A stretch of 64,000 nucleotides of DNA from positions 930,001 through 994,000 of the forward strand of contig OZ345359.1 in assembly GCA_977006965.1 (NCBI GenBank). Reading direction: 5' to 3'. This document shows positions 1 to 10,498 of this stretch, in pieces. The notes under the pieces are model-generated. The model made no database searches. It was not told the DNA's origin and saw only the letters and a program-made list of their open reading frames with translations. How positions within the stretch are numbered: the stretch's first letter is position 1; every line of letters starts with the position of its first letter. This DNA is from Phymatolithon calcareum (Eukaryota > Rhodophyta > Florideophyceae > Hapalidiales). The position numbers and the translations under genes were made by a program.

Positions 1-744
1 CGCCGTGACTCATAGAAGAAGGGCCTGGATATGGAACAGTGCTCTACCTTTCGACAAAGCTGGAGTCAAAACGAATTCTGGCTTTTTAAAAAACTGTTTC
101 GCCAAGGGCGCTCATACCGCGCCTAAATCATGACGTATAAGCGATGATGACGTAAACATTCCTACCGTTGACCAGGCTTCTTTTGTTGACTTTGAGCCCT
201 ATATACTAGAGCAATCAGAAACTCCACAACCCATAACGCGAGCACAAATGAGCTCAAGAGGAGCACATCAGGCATGTACAAGCTTTGTCTTCACGAAACT
301 CTGAGAACGATCCATTAAAGAATTGCTAATGGCGCGGGTCACAGTTCCTCTAAAGAGACAGCGGTACGACGATCGTCAGTATAGAGGATATGTTGGACCG
401 AGACGATGGGCCATTTTCCGAACATTAGACTGCTGTGATTTATATTTTGAGCCCAGCTAGAATCGAAGTACGTTGCGAGGATCCTTCGCGCATGGAAACG
501 GATAGGTGGAAAGAGCTCGAGCTCTTCTGTGAAGACGAGCCGAATCCCAAAAATGCATTCACGAAATAAGGAGACGAAATATTTAACATTCAATTTTGAA
601 AATTATGTCCCGTTTTTGCTCTCAATTACGAAAATTTCGCAAGTATTTTGCCAAAATCTCAATCGGGTCTACGGCCCGTTACTTGCGCGCATCGTAAACT
701 GATGCATGGGGGTCAAATAACGTCTGGCACAAGCATCGAACGTG
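1..744. other. Intergenic, no gene recognised
   Basis: No ORF here has a recognisable domain. The longest open stretches are short, compositionally random, and lack a plausible start context. I see no RNA gene or clear repeat. The last part is the presumed upstream region of the small gene that starts at 745. Confidence 0.5.
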
Positions 745-1127
745 ATGTCGGCCCGCACAGAGGCCCTTGCGCTCTATCGGCAGTTCATGCGGGTACGGCA
801 CCAATTTCCAAATAAGAAGGGAAGGTCTGTTTTACGTCGATGGACAGGACTGTATTTCCGAATTCGACAAACTGAGTACTCCAGACTTGTGAGGCGAACC
901 GGCCAGGTTGCAGCCGACAAAACGGCAGCGATGTGGCGTGCAGGAGCACGTGAAGATCTCAGTACGTAACCTGTGCGTGCACCGCTTGGAGTTTGACTTG
1001 CTTTGGAGGCGGGGCTTTAACATGTGTCTGGTTTTTTCCATTGGCAGATATGTGGCAGCAGCTGGGGAAGGCGGACGAAGCGTGTCGTCGCAACATTATC
1101 AACCGAATTGCGGACGAGAAACACTAG
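745..1127 (+). CDS. LYR-motif (Complex1_LYR-like) small protein, two exons
   Basis: Proposed CDS is join(745..949,1048..1127), 94 residues. The N-terminus carries the LYR signature: residues ALALYRQFMRVRHQFP form an L-Y-R tripeptide followed by basic residues and a downstream F-P. A second basic helix with an F-R pair follows. The 98-bp intron (950-1047) starts GTGAAG, ends TTGGCAG after a T-rich tract, and joins in frame to a C-terminal exon ending in NRIADEKH and a TAG stop. Its length matches three other introns in this window. LYR proteins are small mitochondrial assembly factors or accessory subunits that bind the acyl carrier protein and act in Fe-S or respiratory-complex assembly; which subfamily this is, I cannot tell. 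The gene converges on RPA12, 247 bp away. The splice choice is my inference; without splicing, exon 1 would read on to a stop at 969. Confidence 0.5.
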
Positions 1128-1374
1128 GCACATGATGGCGAAACGAAAACCAACTAACAATTTTGCTCTCGACCGAGTGACGGGATATGACCAAAATGAA
1201 ATGTTGCGGTCGCGAAGCACTGCGTTCGTCAAAACGGGCGCTACTCAATGTCGCAATACTGACGCCGAGACCGACTAACAAATAAATTTACATTCACTCC
1301 AACCTCCCGCGATTGCCGTTGGCATGCGCATTCGCAACGCCGCATTCTCAGCGCACCCGCAAGCGCAACGCGTG

Positions 1375-1843
1375 TCACGAATTCACTGTGTATTTATGTC
1401 CGCACTGTTCATTGAGACAAGTGTAGAAAATGGTCTGCCCCTCGTCCAGACCGCGCAGTTGTGCAGTGTGGTAGGACAGTTTCGGATGCTTGCATTTGGG
1501 ACATTCCTCATTGATCTGCGCCTCCGCGGCGGCCGCTGCCGCCTCGCGCCGACCGTAGAGTTTGCACAGAAGCTTGGAACGCTGGTACGGGATGACCTCA
1601 ACCTTCTTCCGGACGATTTTTGCTACATCTTCCAACGACTCTGCGAGCGCGCGAATACGGCGATCAAGGAGAACACTGGAATCCGGTCAGTAATCACCGC
1701 GCATCTTTCGCGCTGAAGGTAGTATGGCCTTAGCGCCACTCACCGGAACCCTTGCACGCGGAACATTGGATTTTTCCACGCGAGCTGCAGCAGTCTACGT
1801 TGCGGTAGCTGCCGCATTTCGGGCAAAACATTAGCCGCTCCAT
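1375..1843 (-). CDS. RPA12: DNA-directed RNA polymerase I subunit RPA12
   Basis: CDS is complement(join(1375..1640,1744..1843)), 121 residues, close to the 125 or so usual for the family. Exon 1 holds the N-terminal zinc ribbon (FCPKCG, then CSACKG). Exon 2 holds the TFIIS-like C-terminal zinc ribbon: C-P-K-C, then the diagnostic RGLDEGQTIFYTC, then a last C-G-H. The acidic D-E pair in that loop is the family hallmark that supports RNA cleavage by Pol I. The 103-bp intron (1641-1743) runs GTGAGT to GCAG and restores the frame exactly. An ATG at 1831 gives a form four residues shorter; 1843 leaves a few residues ahead of the first zinc ligand, as in homologues. The protein acts in the nucleolus in rRNA transcription. 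The two-ribbon arrangement leaves little doubt. Confidence 0.9.
1641..1743 (-). other. Intron of RPA12
   Basis: This is a 103-bp GT-AG intron on the minus strand. The donor reads GTGAGT and the acceptor GCAG. Splicing joins the two zinc ribbons in frame (lysine-glycine-serine to glutamate-serine-leucine). Two other acceptors were tested and rejected: one changes frame, the other meets a stop. Confidence 0.8.
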
Positions 1844-3202
1844 GGGGAGATATATCGACAGGAGAGAGCTCCCGCGATCGGATGGCGGGCACAGGGGTGG
1901 CGGCCGTGGACAGGGGTCGTCGCGCCAGCGATGGTGGGTCAGTAGCCCCATTCATATCATACTATTCTTGGTGGGCTTTGCTTGGTGTCGAGCAATAACA
2001 ATATTAAAACTACGCTGCTGCGGATTATCCTTTGCTTGAGCCATAAAGAGATGGGTAAGCGGATTCAATGTGATGAAAGAGGAGAGAACTGTTTTCGCCT
2101 TCATCACGCTCTTAGGTTTTTGTAGACCACCGAACTGTGGAACACCCACTACGAAACCCTTCCTAGGACAGAATCAAGCCAAATTTTCTTGGCACTCGAA
2201 AACTTGCCCCAAGCGTCAGCAGATGCGTTGGTAACTTTTAAATAGAAATCTACTTTCTTCTTCTTCTTCTTCTTCATGCTCTCGTGTTCATGGTCTTTCC
2301 CTGGCGGCGTTGAGGATTGACCTAAGAGTCAACGCTATCCATCCGAAACGCAGGAACATATGCAGTGGAATTCTTACACAGTATGTGGAGAATAATGCCT
2401 CTGTTTTCACGATCGAGTCCAAGTATGTTTTCAATGCACTGTAAGTAGCCCTCGTTTGAACTAATTAAATTTCCAGTTGCTGCCCTCTCTACTGCCCTGA
2501 CGCACAAGACAGCAATCGCCGTGGAAAGCATGCCCGGGTTGTGGACTCGTTTCAAGTCTCTTGCTTATGCAACTCACGTTTCGATAGGAAGTTTACCACG
2601 TTTGCCAAGCTGATTGCATTTGACAACGGAGCTCTTCACAGGTCATTCGGTTAGCTACTACCCTTGTGCCTTACAAGAGCGAACGACCATCATCATCTCA
2701 GATCCGGGTGGATTGGCGGAGATGAGATGAACCAGGTGCAAAGCATACTATGAACAGCGACCCTATAGTGATGGTATGTGCGTCAGCTGGATGACTTTAC
2801 AAACGAGCGTTGATAATCTGCGGGATATCTCCGGATTGCCATTGCAACTTTGCCATCATATCAGCAGGTCATGTCTTCCCCGCTTCTGGGCGGGATCCAG
2901 TAATATTCTTGTAATAAGATTCGTTTTCAGCATCTCAACGCCAAAGGTTTATAAACTCTTTCCCCATCGAATTCTGTGCTATCAAGCTATTACATTTACG
3001 GTTCACTGAAAGTAGCTGGATCCTCATACACCCGTGTACAAGGTACTATGTTCAAGGTGAACACGTAGTGTGCGGAAGCTGGTATGGTGGGGGTGAGCCT
3101 TTAAAATACGGAATATTTGGCCTGAAGAACTGCATACGTTTCCAACTGGGGAACTGTACAGCAGGTGGCTGTCATTTTCGAACAGGGGGTCATATTCGGA
3201 CA
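1844..3202. other. Intergenic, no gene recognised; contains a TTC microsatellite
   Basis: No conserved coding signal was seen on either strand. A (TTC)7 microsatellite lies at 2255-2275. The right end is the target site of the first Mutator-like element. Confidence 0.5.
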
Positions 3203-3212
3203 AAACATATAT

Positions 3213-4800
3213 GAGGAAATTCGCTGCATGGACCGAAAAAGGTGGCAAAATTCGCTAAATCGGCACACCTTGCAAAAATTACTACTCGCTATGATACACA
3301 GAGCGCTCTATAAAAATAAACTTGCCAAAAAAATAAAATTTATTTCGTGCGCCACTCTCTATGCTTTAGCTCCTCATTGCAAGTAGCATCTCCGTCATCG
3401 CAGGATGTGAAGTCAATTATCATGGACTGAGTCGCTTTGTCGATGTCTTTTCGCTTCGTCTCAACAATATTGTGGATGTTCGGCCTGGCGCATGTCTGGG
3501 AGAAGTTACTGGTGTTTCCGCACGAGGAGCAGTCACAAGTAAGGCCTCTTGAGCTTGCGGCCCGGCATTGCGGCAAGGTCAAACGGCACCAAATCAACCT
3601 TTACTAGCTGGTCACCAGTGACTGCAGTACAAGTGATGCTGCACTCATGTTGCTTGGCGCACATTCTCAACAGCCATGCGTCCTCAAACGAGTTCTTGTG
3701 TGGTAGCGTAGATCGGCGGATCGACGCCTCTAAGTAGTCCGGGAACGGTTGGCCGTAGAGGCCGTGCAAGGCTCCAGCGATTGGTCTCTCCCGATGGAGG
3801 ATAGTGGCAGAGCAAACAACAAAACACACACACGGACTTGGGGTCCAATCGCAAGAGGACACCAACGTCCGTACGCAGACACAGGGGCGAGGGTCCTAGG
3901 ACCGAGGCTCGACCGACGGCGTAGAGTCGAGGTCGTACGCGAGGCCTTCCCTGAGGCGAAAGGTCCGCGAAGGTTGGAACTGAAGACGGTCGATCTGGAC
4001 CAAACACGGGTTGCCCCTTTTACTGAGGGCCGGCGGCCGAAAGCCCGCCACATATTACCAAATCGGTCTTATCATACTAGAAATAAACCTAAACGGAGGG
4101 GACGACGGAGTCGAGGGCACAGCGTGTAAGCCCATGTGGGCTGTAATGGTGGGGGAAAAGCAAGGCCTCAGGGCCACCCATCCATACTACTACATCTTGT
4201 TTCACAGATCGAAAGCGACCCGATGCTGCGGCAAGCGTCTAGAAGCGTATAAAAGTGCAGCGACGACGTGACTACATGGCCGCTGGTGTTCTTCAAAGTG
4301 CGGCAAGAGCATGTAGCGCGGTAGTCGCTGTTAACTACCACATGGAGTGGTGTCACTTCGCTGCTAACATGTCGCTTTCGATGACCTCCGGCTCCACAAG
4401 TAGCTTCTCCGCTCGGAGGATTTTTTCCTGGTGATTTTTGTAGCAGTAAGTCGTGAGGAACTTGCCCGTCGATGTGCCTTGCCAATAGACGTGTTGTGGG
4501 CGATTACGAGATTGACAACGTCGTCAAAGTTTGCTCCAGGATAGTCGCCCACACTTCGCACGAGCTCCATCTTCTCCATGACTTCAGGCGGTTCCAAGAG
4601 TACTAGATAGTAATGGATACCCTTCTCGTTTCGAAATACTTACTAGTATACCAAAAATTAAAAGAAGAGGTGCAGAGTACTATGCGCAGTGTAATGATAA
4701 GCGTCTGTATAGCTCATATCATAACGAGTAGTAGTGTTTGCAAGGGGTGCCGACTTAGCGAATTTTGCCACCTTTTTCGGTCCATGCAGCGAATTTCCTC
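3213..4800 (-). mobile_element. Mutator-like element, copy 1, with complete TIRs and TSD
   Basis: The element is 1,588 bp. Its 84-bp terminal inverted repeats (3213-3296 and 4717-4800) begin GAGGAAATTC and are almost identical. A perfect 10-bp target duplication, AAACATATAT, flanks it at 3203-3212 and 4801-4810. The interior carries remnants of a MULE transposase C-terminus on the minus strand: a C-x-C SWIM finger near 4280-4330 and a CCHC knuckle near 3480-3540. The N-terminal DDE core is missing, so it is non-autonomous. About 0.5 kb of GC-rich DNA near 3700-4190 is absent from copy 2 and looks like a later insertion. The orientation given is that of the transposase remnant. Confidence 0.85.
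3340..4485 (-). pseudogene. MULE transposase C-terminal remnant (SWIM and CCHC fingers)
   Basis: The remnant is frameshifted. In 5'-to-3' minus-strand order it shows the SWIM zinc finger region (C-S-C ... C-x-H pattern, better kept in copy 2), then a basic linker (A-x-P-G-R-K-L-K-R-P), then a retroviral-type knuckle (C-S-S-C-G-N-T-S-N-F-S-Q-T-C). The linker is interrupted by the GC-rich insertion. It is the same protein tail as at 7659-8429 and is related to the better-kept copy at 62677-63594. It cannot be functional as it stands. Confidence 0.7.
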
Positions 4801-4810
4801 AAACATATAT

Positions 4811-5376
4811 CGTCAAAAACATTTATGCATTTCTCATCTTTCCTTATGATATCTCAGGAATGTCTTCGCGCTGAGGACGACAGAAACCGCGTAAAATAGG
4901 ATACGTCGCCCAGATTTAATAACTAATCTGACCAATTGATTCTTCGTTGTCGATTTGTGTACTGACCAAAAGATCAGGGCGGGCACTACACTCGTTGCGC
5001 TTCTACGTCGTGATGACGACACGTGCGGCGTGCTTCAGCTCTGCCACGCAGGCAGACGGGGCCAAAACTGCCACGACATGGCTATACGCGTTGCGCGCTA
5101 CCGCGCCGGCACGCTCGTAACCAAGACCAGAACAGCGGGGGAGACTGCGGACGTGTCGCCGTCTGTGGGCCGTTTCGGTGCAGGCGTGCTCGCGAAGCAA
5201 ACCGAAACAGATCAGCGTTTCAAATGTGAGTCTGCTCACTACTGTTAGTGCCAAGGATGAGGCGATGGGAAGGCGATTCGCGCCAAAACAGCAGTCAGGG
5301 CGTTCGGCTCTGCCGCTATAAAGCGCAACCGACCTGAACGTCGCACTACCACAGGCCAAGCAGAGACGCTACAGCT
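4811..5376. other. Left flank of the DDE transposon, no gene recognised
   Basis: This stretch lies between Mutator-like copy 1 and the pogo-like transposase. It becomes GC-rich towards 5000-5250 and has a TATA-like CTATAAAG near 5316, about 60 bp before the transposase ATG. I could not find the transposon's own terminal inverted repeat. Confidence 0.4.
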
Positions 5377-7282
5377 ATGGAGCATAATCGTATCGGCAAG
5401 TCACGCCGCCCAAATCCATTCAACGAACGTCCTGCTGTGTGTCATGCAAAGATGCGCCAAGGTATGGAAGCATTGAAAGTTGCGCGCACGGCGGTGATCA
5501 AGTTTTCAACCCGCAAAGCTGCCGAAGTCGCGGAGGTGTCGTTTACGACGATTTATGCATTCTACGAGAGATGCATGAGCGACAAGCCGCAAGAGCGTCG
5601 CGATTTTCAGTTGACGCAACAGGAAGAGCGCACGATTTGCGATCTCTTGGTGCGGTACGAGGACATGGCAGACCGATGACAAGTGGCGATTTGTGTGATG
5701 CGGTCGAAATGCTCGTCGCGACGTTCCCCGACGAACACCGCAACAAGATGAGGTTTTTGAATGGGCGTCCTGGGCGTGCTTTCGTTCGCTACTTTTACGC
5801 CCGACACAAGCCACATCTCAAGTACGGCCGTGCCTCCCCGCAGGAGGTACAGCGTTTTTTGGCGACCAATGCCAGTGTGCTGACAGTATACTTTGCGCGG
5901 GTGGAGCGTGTCATGCGCGAGTACAACATGGACGCTACGAGGATTTGCAACCTGGACGAGTCTTGTTCCACACCCAACCGCGACTTAAAGCGCACACAGA
6001 ATCCGAAAGTGTTCAGTCGGCGCGGGAAACGCGCTGAGCTGATAGACCCGAAGTTTCGTAACGTGTCGCGTGTCACCATGATGGCCGTTGCGTTCGGAGA
6101 CGGGTCACTTGGCCGCCAGTTTTTTTTGTGTTTAGGGGCACCAAGATGCGCTATCGAACCGTGCCCTGCAGTGGGCGGACGCGCATAGAGAGCATTGTGG
6201 ATTGCCTGCCACGCGGTGCGCTCGCCACGACTCGCGACGGCGCGTCTGGTGTGGACAGTGTGAATTTTCTGCGCTACATGCGAACGTTTGTTGAAGATGT
6301 GCGCGATCTGACGGCTGGAAGACGCAAAGTGTTGTTGCTGTACGACGCGTACCGCCCGCACGTGACGTTCAAAGTGCTGGAGCTACTGCGCACAAACACC
6401 GTTGTCGCTTTCGCTCTGCCCGCACACACAAGCGGCACCACGCAACCAATCGACGTTAGTTGCTTTTCGCCCTGGAAGCACGAAATGCGCGATTCCATTC
6501 GACGCCTCGAAACGAATGTGCTGACTGAGCTGGACAAGTTCGACTTGTGCAACTTGCTTCGCCACGCGTACGCGCAAGCGTTCACACCCGCAAACATCAA
6601 AGCCGGTTTCAAGAAGTCCAGGCTGTGGCCCCTGTGTCCCGAACCCCTCCCCGGCAAGCCGTGAGTGCTGTCCGCTGATGACATGACCACTGTGCTCGGA
6701 CGCGACGGTCTGTACGCGATGCTGGAGCAGCGCCGTGCCGCGCTCGCTTCAGCGGTCGGAGTGCAGCCTGTGGTCGGTCGGCACGGTTTCATCGACACGT
6801 CATGCGAAGTCAATCTGACGTCAATATCGGCATTGGAGCTCGTACACAAGAAAGAACTCGCAGAGCGCACGAAGAAAGCGACCGAGGCGCAGAAACAAGC
6901 GGCGAGAGAGCTGAAAGATGAGCAGAAGTGTGCGCGCAAGCGCAAAACGCGCACGGAGATCGAGAAATCTGACATGACATTGCGTGCCCAGCGTTGGAGC
7001 ACGCCACTACAGCTGCCGCGAAGTCTTCGCATTCGTCGTGACATGGCTACGCATAAGGCGCGCCTCCGCCGTGCTGCGAGCGGTACCGCAGGTGATGCGG
7101 TGAGCTCCCTTCTGATGCTCGCATCGACGGCGACAGACGACAGTGCCCGTGAATGGCGGGAGAATGCTGGCTGTGAGTTGCAGAATCTGATCTTTAAATA
7201 TGGTAACTTTTTGATTTTCGTGTGTTGGAGTTTGACAGAAAAAATGCAGTTTCAGTGCGAATTGGATCGAGGATGCGCATAG
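5377..7282 (+). pseudogene. pogo/jerky-type (DDE_1) transposase, frameshifted
   Basis: Three reading frames carry consecutive parts of one protein. 5377-5679 encodes a psq-like helix-turn-helix (FSTRKAAEVAEVSFTTIYAF). From about 5676 the frame changes and 5680-6125 encodes the start of the DDE core, with the first catalytic aspartate in ICNLDES. The frame changes again at the T8 run at 6119-6126. 6128-6664 then carries LLLYDAYRPHV (second acid) and the HTSGTTQPIDV motif before a lysine (third acid), typical of pogo/jerky transposases. A TGA at 6662-6664 is followed in frame by a basic, coiled-coil-like C-terminus to 7282. The element sits between two Mutator-like copies. Terminal repeats were not found. 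Confidence 0.8.
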
Positions 7283-7530
7283 AGCGGTGCTTTCGAACAG
7301 CCAATAAAGAACGCGCGCATACGAAAGTGTTGATTGTGAGCTTCTAAACGACACCAAAGCGGACTGAAACGGCCCTTTGGTTCATAAAAATAATTTAAAT
7401 TTTCCGTTTTTGTACGAAAATAAGAGCCACCTGCTGTAGACCAAACCATTCCCTAACGCATTTCAGCGGTGTATGTTTTTTCGCTCATTTTCTGCCTGTC
7501 GCCTTACTGTAAGGAACATATTAAAATTTT

Positions 7531-8891
7531 GAGGAAATTCGCTAAATGGACCGAAAAAGGTGGCAAAATTCGCTAAATCGGCACCTCTTGCAATAACTAC
7601 TACTCGTTATGATACAGAGAACTCTCCATAGAAATAAACTTTTTAAAAAATATAATATTTATTTCATGCGCAACTCTCTATGCTTCAGCTCCTCGTCGCA
7701 AGTAGCATCTCCGTCATCGCAGGCGGTGAGGTCAATTATCATGGACTGAGCCGCTTTGTCAATGTGTTTTCGCTTCGCCTCAACAATATTGCGGATGTTC
7801 GGCTTGGCGCATGTCTGCGAGAAGTGACCGTTATTTCCGCACGAGGAACCGTGACGGGACCTCATTTCGGACGGGAAGTAGGGCCTCTTGCGCTTGCGGC
7901 CCAGCTTAGCGACAAGGTCAAACGGAAGCAAATCATCCTGTACTAGCTGGTAACCAGTGACTGCAACACGAATGATGATGCCCTCGTGTTGCTTGGCCCA
8001 CGTTATCAATAGCCATGGGTCCCACACCAGATCTTGTTTCACGGGTCGAACGCGACTCGATGCTGCGCCAAGCGTCTAGAACAGTACAAAAGTGCAGCGA
8101 CGACGTAGGTACATGGCCGCTGGTGCTCTTCAAAGTGGCGGCACGAGCATGTAGCGCGATAGTCGCTGTTAACTACTACAGGGAATGGTATCACTTCGCT
8201 GCTAAAAACAAACCTCAGCATGTCACTTTCGATCACCTCCAGCTCCACAAGCGGCATCTCCGCTCAGAGGATTTTTCCTCGTGCTCCTCGTAGCAGCAAG
8301 GCGTAATGAACTTGCCCGCCGATGTGCCTTGCCAATAGACGTGTTGTGGGCAATTATGAGGTTGACAACGTCGGCAAAGTTTGCTCCAGGGCAGTCACCC
8401 ACCCTTAGCACGAGCTCCATCTTCTCCATGAGTTCAGACGGTTCGGGCGAGAGCGTTGTGAGTTAGCTAAGCAGTCGAATGCGACGAGGTGCACAGTAAT
8501 TTGCGTAGCGGATTAGTAGTGTAATAATAAGGAAGCTGATTGAACATATGGGTAGTCAAGGAGCATGGGCAATTGGTACATTCAGCAGAACCCTGAATAA
8601 GCCCACATGTACCCCTACCGAAGAGAGTGAAGTGGCGCGAGCCATTGACGTGATGTTATGCAATTCTGAATAAGATAACTGACAACTCTCGATGCTAGTA
8701 TACTGCGATTAGAAACGCGCCGACTTTCCTCAAGTTGGGACACATGGTACAGTACCTTCTCAATAAATCCCATTAATTACGTGTAATGGTAAGCGGCTGT
8801 CTGGCTGAAGTCATAAAGAGTAGTAGTTTTTGCAAGGGTGCCAGTTTAGCGAGTTTTGCCACCTTTTTTGGTCCATGCCGGGAATTTCCTC
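7531..8891 (-). mobile_element. Mutator-like element, copy 2
   Basis: The element is 1,361 bp, of the same family and orientation as the one at 3213-4800. It starts GAGGAAATTC and ends with the reverse complement, with about 84-bp TIRs somewhat more diverged than in copy 1. The flanks TTAAAATTTT (7521-7530) and TTAAAAATTT (8892-8901) match at 9 of 10 positions and are read as a decayed 10-bp target duplication. It lacks the GC-rich insertion of copy 1 and has its own extra stretch near 8450-8730. It is non-autonomous. Confidence 0.8.
7659..8429 (-). pseudogene. MULE transposase C-terminal remnant, copy 2
   Basis: The SWIM finger is readable: YRATCSCRHF, then R-P-C-T-Y-V-V in place of the usual C-x-H, so the last ligand is lost. 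Further on come the basic K-L-G-R-K-R-K-R-P linker and a CCHC knuckle whose first cysteine is now serine (SSCGNNGHFSQTC). The protein is split between two frames. The DDE core is absent. Confidence 0.7.
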
Positions 8892-9200
8892 TTAAAAATT
8901 TATATGCTGTAGTACTATTCAGTGCTGTGATAAATATCGCAGACAGATTATCTTTTAAAAATTCCTACGATTTTAGGAGTTCCTTTCAGTAAGTCACTGC
9001 AGTGCGCTTTTCACACTGCCTGCATACACAAATCTTAATATGATTGGCTCCAGATTTCATTTCCCAGCCATAATTTTGACAAAGGGCCCAAAAATGATGC
9101 AATGCGAAACGGTGTCCAAATCCGGAAGCAACTGCCCGCAGTGTTCAGTGATTGATTCCGCACACTGTAAATGTATTATGATTTAACGTCAAGTAGGGGT

Positions 9201-9326
9201 TGTAGCCCATATCCGGACCGATCCTACCGGGCGATAACCCGCATGTCGGCCGGGTGATGATAACTTAATGCAGCGCTTTTATTGGGTAGAACATCCTTGC
9301 TGTAGTTCAGGACCAGCTAGTTCCTT
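9201..9326 (+). repeat. Dispersed repeat A, left copy
   Basis: This 126-bp stretch is closely matched, in inverted orientation, by 14760-14883. Shared landmarks are the GGCCGGGTGATGATAACTTA core and the TTTTATTGGGTAGAA segment. The two copies lie on either side of the copia element. No coding potential was seen. Confidence 0.75.
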
Positions 9327-9390
9327 ACGCATCGACTTGCCCACACCATAAATGTTCGATGAAGAACTCTATTTTTTCCAAGGCAAGGTC

Positions 9391-9960
9391 TCGATGAACG
9401 GGTCAGTATTGGTTTTTTCAAAATAATTAGTTCCTTTTGAAACAAGCGGTCTGGAGCATGACCCTAGCAAGTGAGCCAAATAATTAAATACTAGCTTTTG
9501 GAGTCGAGATACTTGTCATCCTCGACGAACGGATATGTACCTTCGGTTTCAGAATAATTAGTTCTTTTTGGAACAACCTGTCAGGAGCATGACCTTGACA
9601 AGTGAGTCAAACGTACTTTTCGAAGTCCATCATCTGGAACCCCGTGGGGGTTCCGATGGCACGTACACGTATGCAATTCGGCACAGTCACATTAAAAATT
9701 TTAATCAAAAAACACTTCCGCTAAGTAAAGATTCGGCACTGCATGTTGTAACTTGAGCCGTACCGAATACTTACTTAGCAGAAGTTTTTCTTGCTTAAAA
9801 TTTTAAGTGTAACTGAGTCGATTTGCATACGTGTACGTGCCTTCGGAACCCGCACCGGGTTCCAGATGATCTACTTGTGGTCCTCGACGAACGGGTCTGT
9901 ACTTTGGCTTTCGAAATAATTACAGTAGTTTTTTTGGAACAACAGGTCAAGTGCATCGGT
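9391..9960. repeat. Degenerate tandem repeat, period about 120-130 bp, three units
   Basis: Units begin near 9391, 9521 and 9882, each with a variant of CTCGACGAACGGGT followed by AATAATTAGTTC and a GGAGCATGACC segment. Once the inserted 238-bp MITE is removed, the spacing between units two and three is about 121 bp, close to the 130 bp between units one and two. It lies directly beside the copia element. Confidence 0.65.
9631..9868. mobile_element. 238-bp MITE / hairpin element
   Basis: The two arms (about 9631-9735 and 9755-9868) are near-reverse complements that begin CATCTGGAACC. An AT dinucleotide on each side (9629-9630 and 9869-9870) fits a 2-bp target duplication. The element interrupts the third unit of the local tandem repeat, which reads continuously when it is removed. 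It has no ORF and is probably a non-autonomous DNA transposon. Confidence 0.7.
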
Positions 9961-9972
9961 CATGATGTCCTT

Positions 9973-10174
9973 TGTCAGAATACGAAGACAGTAGGAAATT
10001 CTCTGCCTGTCTCCCCATCGAGAACAGCAACAGAAAGATGTTATTGTTAAAGTCACTTGAGATTGCAGAGGATTCTCCAGAGATGTAACCCTAAGTTATA
10101 CGTTGAAAGAGAATTAGATCTCGGCACTCACGGATCTAGCAATATCAGCAGCATTTATGATTAGTTCTCTCACA
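9973..10174 (-). repeat. 3' LTR of the copia element
   Basis: On the minus strand it starts TGTGAGAGAACTAATC and ends TATTCTGACA, giving canonical TG...CA termini. It aligns along its whole length with 14259-14462. The purine tract lies just outside it at about 10175-10183. Confidence 0.8.
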
Positions 10175-10498
10175 CGCCCCCTCGGGAGTGTCGAGAATAA
10201 GTCAATGGTTTACCTCAGTGGTTTACCGCGGGGCGAGGGAGTGATCGGAGGATAACCACGCACGAACGTTGGAGAGGAGTCGTGCGTCATTTCGAACCTT
10301 ATGAGGGCTTGACGGTGCCACTCACAATATTTTCTTGCGATTATCAAGCAGTAGATCATCACACAGCATCAGCATAGATCAATCAATCAGCATAACAATC
10401 AGATTTTCAGAAGCAGCATATGTCATCAATACTCATCTTTATCAATCAATTCAATGTTTCGTTTTAAGCCCTTCAGGGAGGCAGCTTTTCAAATATTC

